Source: an uncultured Flavobacteriaceae bacterium
Lineage (GTDB): Bacteria; Bacteroidota; Bacteroidia; Flavobacteriales; Flavobacteriaceae
Assembly: GCA_938020445.1 (NCBI GenBank)
Contig: CALIIC010000036.1
Coordinates: 1-64,000 of the forward strand
DNA: 64,000 nucleotides
Direction of reading: 5' to 3'
The notes beneath the pieces were generated by a model. That model was not told where the DNA came from. It ran no database searches and saw only the letters and a list, made by a program, of their open reading frames with translations. Made by a program: the position numbers and the translations under genes. Positions 34,197-42,129 of this stretch are shown piece by piece; position 1 is the stretch's first letter; every line of letters begins with the position of its first letter.

Positions 34197-35213
34197 ATGA
34201 ATTTTGAGGACATCAACGCTGTAAAAGAGCTGCTTTCCCAGCCCCAAAAAATAGTAATCATTCCCCATAAGAATCCAGATGGCGATGCCATTGGCTCTAC
34301 ATTAGGGCTTTGGTTCTATCTTACCTCAAAAGGGCAGGAAGCGCATATAATTGTACCGAACGATTTTCCGAAATTTCTCAAATGGATGCCGGGACAAGAA
34401 GAAATCCTGAATTTTGAACGGCATAATAGCCAAGCAAAAGAAAAATTGCAAGCGGCAACCCTTGTGTTTACCCTAGACTTTAACCATTTGGGCAGAACGG
34501 GGCAAATGGAACCACTTCTTGAAGCACTTCAGGTGCCGTTTGTAATGATAGATCACCATCAAAAACCAGAGGACTATGCAGCAATTACCTACTCAGATGT
34601 ACGCATGAGTTCTACCTGCGAAATGGTTTATAACTTTATCGAGTATTTAGGAGATAAAGAAACAATTACGCCCGAAATAGCCAAGTGCCTGTATACCGGT
34701 ATCATGACCGATACGGGTTCTTTCAAATATTCATCGACCACAAGCAGAACACACCGGATCATAGCATCATTGATCGATAGCGGTGCGAACAACACCAAAA
34801 TACACAACCAAGTTTTCGACACCAATACCCCAAGCAGGCTCCACATATTAGGTTGCGCTCTTAAAAACATGGTGATTTTACAAGAGTACCATACGGCCTA
34901 TATTACCCTTTCCCAAGAAGAATTAGATACCTTTGACTACAAAAAAGGAGACACCGAAGGAATCGTTAATTACGGACTTACCCTCGACGGTATTCAGTTT
35001 GCCGTGATTTTTATTGAAAACAAGGAAGAAGGGATTATTAAGATCTCTTTTCGATCAGAGGGTGAATTTTCGGTAAACGAGTTCGCACGGGCCCATTTCC
35101 AAGGAGGCGGCCATAACAACGCGGCAGGTGGAAAAAGTGATGTACCCCTAGCGGAGACGGTACGTGCCTTTTTAGGTCATTTAGAAGATTATAAAGAACT
35201 ATTATCCAACTAA
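34197..35213 (+). CDS. nrnA: DHH-family oligoribonuclease/pAp phosphatase (NrnA-like)
   Basis: A 338-residue DHH-DHHA1 phosphoesterase. Metal ligands appear in IPHKNPDGDAIGS (His24, Asp28, Asp30), TLDFNHLG and MIDHHQKP; the C-terminal DHHA1 domain has GGGHNNAAGG. NrnA-type enzymes degrade short RNAs and pAp and may also hydrolyse linear dinucleotides. It is followed by gldI after 11 bases and then by a two-domain PPIase, an arrangement I take to be an operon. Confidence 0.88.
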   Translation: MNFEDINAVKELLSQPQKIVIIPHKNPDGDAIGSTLGLWFYLTSKGQEAHIIVPNDFPKFLKWMPGQEEILNFERHNSQAKEKLQAATLVFTLDFNHLGRTGQMEPLLEALQVPFVMIDHHQKPEDYAAITYSDVRMSSTCEMVYNFIEYLGDKETITPEIAKCLYTGIMTDTGSFKYSSTTSRTHRIIASLIDSGANNTKIHNQVFDTNTPSRLHILGCALKNMVILQEYHTAYITLSQEELDTFDYKKGDTEGIVNYGLTLDGIQFAVIFIENKEEGIIKISFRSEGEFSVNEFARAHFQGGGHNNAAGGKSDVPLAETVRAFLGHLEDYKELLSN

Positions 35214-35224
35214 ACTGTGCCATT

Positions 35225-35785
35225 GTGAAACAGCTTGTTTTTTTCATATCACTTTTATTCATTGCAGGTTGCAGTGGTCCCGAACCAAGAAAACCAAAAA
35301 AAGTAAAAAGCGGTAGTTACTACAAAGAATCAATTGAACGAAGCAAGCAATTGCTGGCAAAGGAAGAACAACTGATACAAAACATCATAAAGGCGGATAC
35401 CGCTCGCACCTATCAAAATAGCGCTAGTGGGTCCTGGTACTTTTACAATACCAAAAATGAAACGAGCACCTATCTTCCCAAGCCAGATGACCTGGTTACG
35501 CTGGCCTACAATGTTCTAAGTTTGGAGAACGACACCATCTATAGTATGGAGCAAATAGGGGTGCAAAAATACAAGGTAGACAAGCAGGAGCTTTTTCCAG
35601 GTCTAAGGAATAGTGTGAAATTATTGAAAGAAGGTGAAAGTGCCACTTTCTTATATCCCTCATCACTTGGTTATGGCTATCCGGGGGATGGTGACAGAAT
35701 CGGAGTGAACATCCCTTTGAAATCGACCTTGGTTATTTTAAAAATCGAAAAAGAATCGGAGATCATTGAACAAATCGTTAACTGA
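35225..35785 (+). CDS. gldI: Gliding-associated FKBP-type peptidyl-prolyl isomerase GldI
   Basis: A 186-residue lipoprotein: signal and lipobox IAGC (about Cys16), a charged linker, and an FKBP domain (about 75-185) with LKEGESATFLYPSSLGYGYPGDGDRIGVNIPLKSTL. The family in gliding Flavobacteriia is GldI, needed for gliding and probably for folding of periplasmic gliding or type IX secretion parts. It starts with GTG 11 bases after nrnA. It is the strongest hint in the window that the host may glide. Confidence 0.85.
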   Translation: MKQLVFFISLLFIAGCSGPEPRKPKKVKSGSYYKESIERSKQLLAKEEQLIQNIIKADTARTYQNSASGSWYFYNTKNETSTYLPKPDDLVTLAYNVLSLENDTIYSMEQIGVQKYKVDKQELFPGLRNSVKLLKEGESATFLYPSSLGYGYPGDGDRIGVNIPLKSTLVILKIEKESEIIEQIVN

Positions 35786-35826
35786 TAATTTTATTAACCC
35801 AAAAAACATAAATTAAAACCTTAGAA

Positions 35827-36933
35827 ATGAAAAGAGCATATCTACTATTAGTACTAGTAACCTTGGCCCTAGCAAGCTGTAAATCGAACCAATATGCCGA
35901 CCTGGGCGATGGTCTTTTTGCCGATATTCAGACGAATATGGGCGATGTTGTTGTTAAACTAGAATACGAAAAAACACCAGTTACCGTTGCAAACTTCGTA
36001 TCTCTTTCGGAAGGGTCGAACCCTTTCGTTAGTGATGAGTTCAAAGACAAAAAGTATTATGACGGCCTTACTTTTCATAGAGTTATGAAAGACTTTATGA
36101 TTCAAGGGGGTGACCCTACCGCTACTGGAACAGGAAGCCCTGGCTATAAATTCAAAGATGAGATTCATGATTCGCTTGTACACTCCGGACCTGGAATCCT
36201 TTCTATGGCCAATGGCGGGCCTAAGACCAACGGGAGTCAATTTTTCATCACGCATAAAGAAACTCCTTGGCTCAATGGCATACATACGGTGTTCGGTGAA
36301 GTAGTTGAAGGTATGGCGGTTGTTGATTCAATTGCGAATGTAAAAGTAGGTGCGCAGAACAAGCCTGAAACTGAGATAAGCATGAAAACGATTGCCATTA
36401 TCCGCAATGGGAAAGCTGCTAAGAAATTTGATGCGGTGCAGGTCATGACCGATTATTTTGCTGAAGAAGAGGCATTAGTTGCCGCAATGAAAAAAATGAA
36501 ATCTGATTTTGCGGCTGAATGTACGGCCCAAAGTGCCGAAGTAACAGCATTGCCCTCTGGTCTAAAAATCCTTAAGCTTGTTGAAACAGAAGGTAAAAAG
36601 CCAGCAATTGGTCAAAAAGTGCTGGTCAAGTATGCGGGGTATTTAAGTGATGGTACCTTATTCGATAGCAACTACGAAGAGGTTGCCCTTAGGTATGAAA
36701 TGTTCGACGACCGTCGGAAAGCGCAAGGAGGTTATGAGCCGACTCCAATGGATTATAGTCCGGACGCACAATTGATAGCCGGTTTTAAAGAAGGCTTAAT
36801 GACCATGAAAGTAGGCGAAAAAGTACGTTTGTTCATTCCTCCTCATTTAGGGTATGGCGAACCTGATTATGGTCCGATTCCCGGGAACTCAAGTTTGGTG
36901 TTTGATATAGAGATTACCGGAATGCCAGAATAA
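35827..36933 (+). CDS. Two-domain peptidyl-prolyl isomerase lipoprotein (cyclophilin plus FKBP)
   Basis: A 368-residue lipoprotein with lipobox LASC (about Cys19). Residues about 33-195 are a cyclophilin domain (FHRVMKDFMIQGGDP, MANGGPKTNGSQFFI, WLNGIHTVFGEV). Residues about 260-367 are an FKBP domain (VKYAGYLSDGTLFDSN, FKEGLMTMKVGEKVRLFIPPHLGYG). Two unrelated prolyl isomerase folds in one chain suggest a periplasmic folding factor. It follows gldI by 41 bases and is closed by a strong terminator. Confidence 0.92.
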   Translation: MKRAYLLLVLVTLALASCKSNQYADLGDGLFADIQTNMGDVVVKLEYEKTPVTVANFVSLSEGSNPFVSDEFKDKKYYDGLTFHRVMKDFMIQGGDPTATGTGSPGYKFKDEIHDSLVHSGPGILSMANGGPKTNGSQFFITHKETPWLNGIHTVFGEVVEGMAVVDSIANVKVGAQNKPETEISMKTIAIIRNGKAAKKFDAVQVMTDYFAEEEALVAAMKKMKSDFAAECTAQSAEVTALPSGLKILKLVETEGKKPAIGQKVLVKYAGYLSDGTLFDSNYEEVALRYEMFDDRRKAQGGYEPTPMDYSPDAQLIAGFKEGLMTMKVGEKVRLFIPPHLGYGEPDYGPIPGNSSLVFDIEITGMPE

Positions 36934-36962
36934 AAACAGGCAACCAAACGCTTTATTATAAC

Positions 36963-36995
36963 AAAAGCCCCTGACAAGAAGTATCAGGGGCTTTT
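36963..36995. terminator. Strong bidirectional rho-independent terminator
   Basis: A perfect 12-bp inverted repeat, AAAAGCCCCTGA (36963-36974) and TCAGGGGCTTTT (36984-36995), with a 9-base loop. It lies between the convergent PPIase and M48 peptidase genes and can serve both. Confidence 0.88.
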
Positions 36996-37013
36996 ATCAT
37001 TTCTGTCCATCTT

Positions 37014-37781
37014 TTATTTTGCATCTTCTTTCGCGGCCCACTCTTTAGCTCTAGCGGCCCGTTTGGCAGAACCGGGGTGAGAGGAAGTCAGCGCTCCTTT
37101 TCCGCCATCACCACTCAAGTCGGCTAACTTCTGAAAAGCCCCTTCCATTCCGTGATAATCGAACCCGTGCTTTACCAAAAATTTAAAGCCATATTCGTCT
37201 GAAGCTGATTCGTTCGATTGGGAAAATTGGGCATTTAAAACGTTTTCTACAAAACCCCCGATTTGATCATCGGCAAGTACTTTTCCCGCAGCTGTATTGG
37301 TCATTGCCGCATCTTTAGCGGCTGAAATTGTATAGGCAGACTGGTATCTTTTCTTTGAATGTCCTAATTTCACATGGCCAATTTCATGACCTATTACACT
37401 TAGCAATTCAGCATCGGTCATTAGATCCATTAAACCTGCCATCACGCGCACACTTCCATCGGGTGTGGCAAAGGCGTTTACATCAACGACCTCATACACT
37501 TTAAAATTCAATTGCAAACCATCTTCGTTCTCTAAATCTTCGACCAATTTGGCCAACCGGTCTCCATAGGGAGAACCCACTTCGGCAATAGGATTATTTT
37601 CATCCATCCATTGTACCGATTGGATAGAAAGTGCCGCCATATCATCATCGGACAAAGTTGCCGCCTTCGTTACCTTTTTCACAGCATCTACATTTCCCTT
37701 CTTGAGTAATTTTTTTCCAAATTGTGCTTGTACGCCCAAACTCACAAAGAAAGCCGTAAGTATTAAAATTGAGTTTTTCAT
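37014..37781 (-). CDS. Exported M48-family metallopeptidase
   Basis: A 255-residue periplasmic metalloprotease with a signal peptide cut near VQAQ (residue 20). The zinc motif HEIGH is at residues 132-136 and the third ligand Glu is in SDEYGFKFLVKHG. It resembles LoiP/YggG-type M48 proteases that work in envelope quality control. A TATCTTTG -7 box lies about 32 bases upstream, and a shared terminator lies downstream. Confidence 0.87.
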   Translation of the reverse strand: MKNSILILTAFFVSLGVQAQFGKKLLKKGNVDAVKKVTKAATLSDDDMAALSIQSVQWMDENNPIAEVGSPYGDRLAKLVEDLENEDGLQLNFKVYEVVDVNAFATPDGSVRVMAGLMDLMTDAELLSVIGHEIGHVKLGHSKKRYQSAYTISAAKDAAMTNTAAGKVLADDQIGGFVENVLNAQFSQSNESASDEYGFKFLVKHGFDYHGMEGAFQKLADLSGDGGKGALTSSHPGSAKRAARAKEWAAKEDAK

Positions 37782-37813
37782 TAAAAATTATTTTGTTAAT
37801 GGTTCATTTTAGG

Positions 37814-37821
37814 CAAAGATA
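37814..37821 (-). promoter_or_regulatory. -7 element of the M48 peptidase gene
   Basis: The minus strand reads TATCTTTG, an exact TAnnTTTG match, 32 bases before the ATG at 37781. No TTG at -33. Confidence 0.45.
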
Positions 37822-37922
37822 TCCGTTTTAAGAATTGTTCATCCACCCTGTTTTCAGTGAAAAATTCATTTAGGAAATTCACCGGACCAAGAACTGCTAG
37901 TACATCGTTTCTGAAAGTGTTT

Positions 37923-39089
37923 TTACTCCCAACCGAAATTATCGATCCACATTTCGGTGTTTTTATGGCCAGGGAGGTAATTGAGGTCAATTCGCAATTC
38001 GTACACTGCTTCAATAGGATTAAAATCGCCTTTCACCAAATCTAGGTTCAGGCTGTCCATATAGATTTCAGCTCGTTCCCAGGAACCCTTTTTGAAATTG
38101 CTTAAGGCACTGGTATCCTTCAAAATTTGATTCCAATGCTCCCCTGTCAAAAAGAGCGTAGCATCCTGAAAATCATCACTGCTTTCTGTGAGATAATAGT
38201 CAAAATAGATCTTTTTTACTTTTGAAAAATCTACCGTACTCCCCGTTACCTTCTCAAACATGGGTAAAAAACAGGTATACTTACGCTGTACATCGTTGCT
38301 ATTCTGTATGCGAACGGCCATTGTATTATTGCCGAACTTTCCTTTTTCCAACGCTTGACCTGAAGATTCAAAACCACGATATGCCAGTACTTTTCGAAAG
38401 TATGCCCCATCCTCAAAATCCATTTCAAAGGGACTCGAAATAGTATCAGCCTTTGCCGATAGTGCTTCCAAGAAATCACCATCTGGTTTATTGGTCCCCA
38501 CTTTGATAGTGTTTATATAGATGCTAGAACTATCTGCTTGATGCGTATTGTAAGGGTTTAAAGACAGTACGGCGGTATTGGGAATCGGTGACTCCTCTCC
38601 TACCCAGTTTTTACAGTCGGTCAAGGCCTCTTTAAGATCAACCCGAACCTTGATCCATTTGTCATAATTTCCATAAAAATTATTGGCAATTTCATGACAG
38701 CCGCCAAAATTTCCTTTTTCATCCTGATAATTAAATTTCAAGGCAGTGATCCAACTGGTTTTAGGAACGTACAGCGCTAATTCAAGATACCGTGCCGATC
38801 GAAAATCAATCGTGTGGCCGAACAGTTTCTTTAAATCTATAAAACCATCGGAAAACTCTTCGCTCGTACGAAGTTCGATGGCATTTTTCCCCGCGATATT
38901 AGCCAAACCAATGGTGCATCCCGAGCAAGTGAGAATACTATCTGTTAGCAGCTCTCGGGGCATGGCCTCGTTCCCCAATTCAAAAACAAAATTACTTCTA
39001 TCAGCGCTTTCGAAGTGCGTTCCAGAAGGTTTTTTTTGACCACAGGCTACCACTATTAGAATAATTAAAAGTCCGACTATTTTTTTCAT
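37923..39089 (-). CDS. Lipoprotein of unknown function with two beta-sandwich-like halves
   Basis: A 388-residue lipoprotein (lipobox VVAC). I do not recognise the family. The chain looks like two similar jelly-roll modules: both halves contain stretches such as ARYLELALYVPK / KKIYFDYYLTE, KWIKVRVDLKEAL / SWERAEIYMDSLN and PYNTHQADSSSIYINTIKVG / LPGHKNTEMWIDNFGWE. That pattern is common in carbohydrate-binding or DUF4465-like proteins. The start at 39089 puts the signal peptide at the N-terminus. It lies 48 bases downstream of pepD in the same direction. Confidence 0.6.
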   Translation of the reverse strand: MKKIVGLLIILIVVACGQKKPSGTHFESADRSNFVFELGNEAMPRELLTDSILTCSGCTIGLANIAGKNAIELRTSEEFSDGFIDLKKLFGHTIDFRSARYLELALYVPKTSWITALKFNYQDEKGNFGGCHEIANNFYGNYDKWIKVRVDLKEALTDCKNWVGEESPIPNTAVLSLNPYNTHQADSSSIYINTIKVGTNKPDGDFLEALSAKADTISSPFEMDFEDGAYFRKVLAYRGFESSGQALEKGKFGNNTMAVRIQNSNDVQRKYTCFLPMFEKVTGSTVDFSKVKKIYFDYYLTESSDDFQDATLFLTGEHWNQILKDTSALSNFKKGSWERAEIYMDSLNLDLVKGDFNPIEAVYELRIDLNYLPGHKNTEMWIDNFGWE

Positions 39090-39137
39090 ATGGTGTTTCT
39101 TCAATTTTAATCGTACCGGAGTAAACATTCGTATTCA

Positions 39138-40598
39138 CTAGTTTTTAGGAGCATCTTTTAAAATCTCCAATAAAAAGTTCCAAAACTTCTGGACAGAGGA
39201 AATCTGAACCCGTTCATCGGGCGAATGTGCACCTAAAATTGTTGGGCCGAAACTGATCATATCCATCTCTGGGTAATGGGTACCAAGTATACCACATTCC
39301 AAACCGGCATGACAGGCGACTACCCGTGGCTTTTCTTTAAACAAGGTTTCATACTTCCTTTTCAGGACTTTTAATATGGCGGAGTCCGGATTTGGCTTCC
39401 ATCCGGGGTAATCACCACTAAAAACCACTTCAAGCCCCCCTTTTTCGAACGTATCTTTCAAAACATTGGCCAGCTCCATCTTTCCAGAATTCACAGAGGA
39501 GCGCGTAAGGCAACCAATTTTTATACGGCCATCTTTTACTTCTATCCGTGCTACATTGTTTGATGTTTCCACCAGATCTGCCATATCGGCACTCATAGCA
39601 TACACTCCATCGTGTGCCTCGTGAATCGCCCTTAAAAGGGTTTCCTGTACATCGATTGAAAGTAGCTTGGGAGGGACATCAATAGGTTCCCATTGAATCA
39701 ATAAATTAGGATCTAAAGATTTGAATTCTTTTTGTAAGATGGCGGTCCAGTTGCTTATATCCTTTTCAAAAGCTTGAGCCATGTTGTTCTTGATTGCTAC
39801 CAAAGCCTTACTCTCGCGAGGAATTGCATTGCGAAGGCCACCACCATCAAGCAGCGCGATTCGCAATCCATGATTTGCAGCACTCTTTAGGAGCAATCGG
39901 TTCATGATTTTGTTTGAATTCCCCAGTCCCTTGTGTATTTCCATACCACTATGGCCACCTGAAAGCCCCTTTACTTTCAGTGCATATCCTTGATATTCGG
40001 CAGGCGTATTTTCTTCTGTATAGAATCCTGTAGCCGTCACGTCAATTCCTCCTGCACAACCGATATCGAGCTCATCATCCTCTTCGGTATCTAAATTCAA
40101 GAGTATTTTACCTTGTAATACGCCACCTTGCAGCCCCATTGCTCCCGTCATCCCGGTTTCCTCGTCAATTGTAAACAGTGCTTCTAGCGGTGGATGCTCA
40201 ATATCGGTACTTTCTAATAGGGCCATGATCGCAGCTACGCCCATGCCATTATCAGCACCCAATGTGGTGCCCTCTGCTCGCACCCAATCACCATCTACGA
40301 ACATGCGTATGCCATTCGTTTCAAAATCAAAAACGGTATCATTATTTTTTTGGTGTACCATATCCAAATGCGATTGCAACGTTAGCATTTTACAATCCTC
40401 GAACCCTACGGTTGCAGGTTTTCGAATCAGGACATTGCCTACTTCGTCCTTAAAAGTTTCCAATTGCAATTGCTCTCCAAAATCTAACATAAACTGAATA
40501 ACTCGTTCCTCTTTCTTGGAAGGCCGAGGCACCGCATTTAAATCGGCAAACTTGTTCCAAACTGCTAAAGGTTCCAAACTTCGTATCGCTTCGCTCAT
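39138..40598 (-). CDS. pepD: Aminoacyl-histidine dipeptidase (M20 family)
   Basis: A 486-residue M20C dipeptidase that cleaves carnosine-like and other dipeptides. It shows LQSHLDMVHQ (zinc His and catalytic Asp), TLGADNGMGVA (bridging Asp), FTIDEETGMTGAMGL (catalytic Glu and zinc Glu), and the C-terminal ACHAGLECGIL and SFGPTILGAHSPDE. No signal peptide, so cytoplasmic. A TATTTTTG box lies 19 bases upstream. Confidence 0.94.
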   Translation of the reverse strand: MSEAIRSLEPLAVWNKFADLNAVPRPSKKEERVIQFMLDFGEQLQLETFKDEVGNVLIRKPATVGFEDCKMLTLQSHLDMVHQKNNDTVFDFETNGIRMFVDGDWVRAEGTTLGADNGMGVAAIMALLESTDIEHPPLEALFTIDEETGMTGAMGLQGGVLQGKILLNLDTEEDDELDIGCAGGIDVTATGFYTEENTPAEYQGYALKVKGLSGGHSGMEIHKGLGNSNKIMNRLLLKSAANHGLRIALLDGGGLRNAIPRESKALVAIKNNMAQAFEKDISNWTAILQKEFKSLDPNLLIQWEPIDVPPKLLSIDVQETLLRAIHEAHDGVYAMSADMADLVETSNNVARIEVKDGRIKIGCLTRSSVNSGKMELANVLKDTFEKGGLEVVFSGDYPGWKPNPDSAILKVLKRKYETLFKEKPRVVACHAGLECGILGTHYPEMDMISFGPTILGAHSPDERVQISSVQKFWNFLLEILKDAPKN

Positions 40599-40617
40599 AT
40601 TTCTAAAACTATTTTCT

Positions 40618-40625
40618 CAAAAATA
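40618..40625 (-). promoter_or_regulatory. -7 element of pepD
   Basis: The minus strand reads TATTTTTG, 19 bases before the pepD ATG. Exact match; the -33 position lacks TTG. Confidence 0.45.
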
Positions 40626-40658
40626 CGCAGCCAAAAATTCATATGCGGTATAAATGGT

Positions 40659-40666
40659 TAATTTTG
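40659..40666 (+). promoter_or_regulatory. Possible -7 element of the DUF3810 gene
   Basis: TAATTTTG matches TAnnTTTG and lies 51 bases before the DUF3810 ATG, divergent from the pepD box. No -33 TTG. Confidence 0.35.
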
Positions 40667-40717
40667 AGAATCGTTTGATGATATCCTATGGATCTTTGAA
40701 AACTTCGTATCCCAAGA

Positions 40718-41785
40718 ATGAAGAATAAACTTAGAAATGGTATTGCTATTAGCCTTGTTCCCCAATTTATATTGGTGCAATGGTTATCTGCGCATCCCGA
40801 TTGGATTGAGCGGTATTACAGTAATGGCATATATCCCTTCATAAGTCGTTTCTTTCGATTTTTATTCGGTTGGCTCCCATTTTCAGTAGGCGAGCTGATT
40901 TATGCGATTTTGATATTTTTAGCGATACGTTACCTTGTGCGAAAACGCAAGCGCATACGAACAAAACCACTTTTGTTTTTACGAAACGTAGTACTCGTCA
41001 TTGCCGTTTTCTACTTCACTTTTCATTTGGCATGGGGTTTGAACTATTACAGACAACCCATTGCCGAAAAACTGAATATTCGCGATAGCATCAACCAAAA
41101 AGATCTTTTGGACCTTACCGCTCGGCTCATCAAGAAGACAAATGCCCTTCAATTTAAAATTACAGGTGATAGTACCAGAATGGTTCAAATCCCCTATGAC
41201 CGTGCTCAAATATTCGATAAAACCGTACAGGGGTATTCTGATTTACAAAATGATTGGCCCTTTTTGCAATACCCTGTTCCCAGCATCAAAAAATCGATGT
41301 ACAGTACCGTTTCCAGTTACCTGGGAATTGGTGGTTATCTCAATCCATTTACCAACGAGGCGCAGGTAAACGCCCTGACGCCTGTTTTTCGCTTTCCGGT
41401 GATCAGCGGTCATGAGGTGGGACATCAAGTTGGATATTCTGCCGAAAATGAAACCAATTTTATAGGTTATTTGGTAACCGTAAAAAACAAGGATATTTAT
41501 TTTCAATACTCCGCCTATGCCTATGCCCTAAGTTACTGCCTGAGTACCATCGCTCGAAGCGATGAAACAGCGTTTAAAAAATGGTATGCCAAAGTCAATG
41601 AGGGCACCAAGAAAAACTATAAAGAACTAAGAGATCATTATGATTCCTATGCGAACCCGTTCGAGCCTATTTTTGAATCGGTGTTCAGCGCCTTTTTAAA
41701 AGCAAATAATCAAGAAGACGGGATAAAAAGCTATGGGAGGGTTGTATCCTTATTGGTGGGGTATCACGAAAAGTATCCCCTATAA
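40718..41785 (+). CDS. DUF3810 membrane metalloprotease-like protein
   Basis: A 355-residue protein with about three N-terminal membrane helices (residues 10-30, 45-68, 85-108) and a soluble domain holding HEVGHQVGY, an HExxH zinc motif, with AENETNFIGYL downstream supplying a possible third ligand Glu. It matches the DUF3810 family found mainly in Bacteroidota. A membrane-bound peptidase is likely from the motif, but no activity or substrate is known. It stands alone, divergent from pepD. Confidence 0.78.
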   Translation: MKNKLRNGIAISLVPQFILVQWLSAHPDWIERYYSNGIYPFISRFFRFLFGWLPFSVGELIYAILIFLAIRYLVRKRKRIRTKPLLFLRNVVLVIAVFYFTFHLAWGLNYYRQPIAEKLNIRDSINQKDLLDLTARLIKKTNALQFKITGDSTRMVQIPYDRAQIFDKTVQGYSDLQNDWPFLQYPVPSIKKSMYSTVSSYLGIGGYLNPFTNEAQVNALTPVFRFPVISGHEVGHQVGYSAENETNFIGYLVTVKNKDIYFQYSAYAYALSYCLSTIARSDETAFKKWYAKVNEGTKKNYKELRDHYDSYANPFEPIFESVFSAFLKANNQEDGIKSYGRVVSLLVGYHEKYPL

Positions 41786-42129
41786 ATATGATGAACTAAG
41801 GAAACACTGTTCCAACGGCCATCGTGGAGCGCAATGCTATGGAATAACGCATCAAATGTTAAAAAAACCTAAGATGCTTAATAATTCATTGACTTCCCCT
41901 ACTTTTAGAAAGACTAATTAACTGATACTCTTACATTCTGAAATACGCGCTGGTCCTTGGCAAACAAAGGCTTTTGACTTAAGTGTTGGATTGCATCTGT
42001 CAGTTAGTGATAAATAAAAACAACAGATGAAACCGATATGATTGAAGCGAGCAGTACGCATACTGCTTTCTAATTATTTTTCAATCATCAAAGGTTACAT
42101 GTGGCCATTAATACCAACAAAACAAACAC
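41786..42129 (+). other. 344-base intergenic region
   Basis: No gene is supported here. The region is AT-rich and its only clear structure is a nested inverted repeat at 42038-42088. A weak promoter-like TACATGTG (42096-42103, one base off TAnnTTTG) lies 26 bases before the amidohydrolase ATG. There is no tRNA-like cloverleaf and no U-tailed terminator after the DUF3810 gene. Confidence 0.6.
42038..42088. repeat. Nested inverted repeat upstream of the amidohydrolase pair
   Basis: Outer arms ATGATTGAA (42038-42046) and TTCAATCAT (42080-42088) enclose an inner perfect hairpin AGCAGTA-CGCA-TACTGCT (42050-42067). It lacks a T run, so a terminator is unlikely. It lies upstream of the weak -7-like box and could be an operator or a structured leader. 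Confidence 0.5.
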
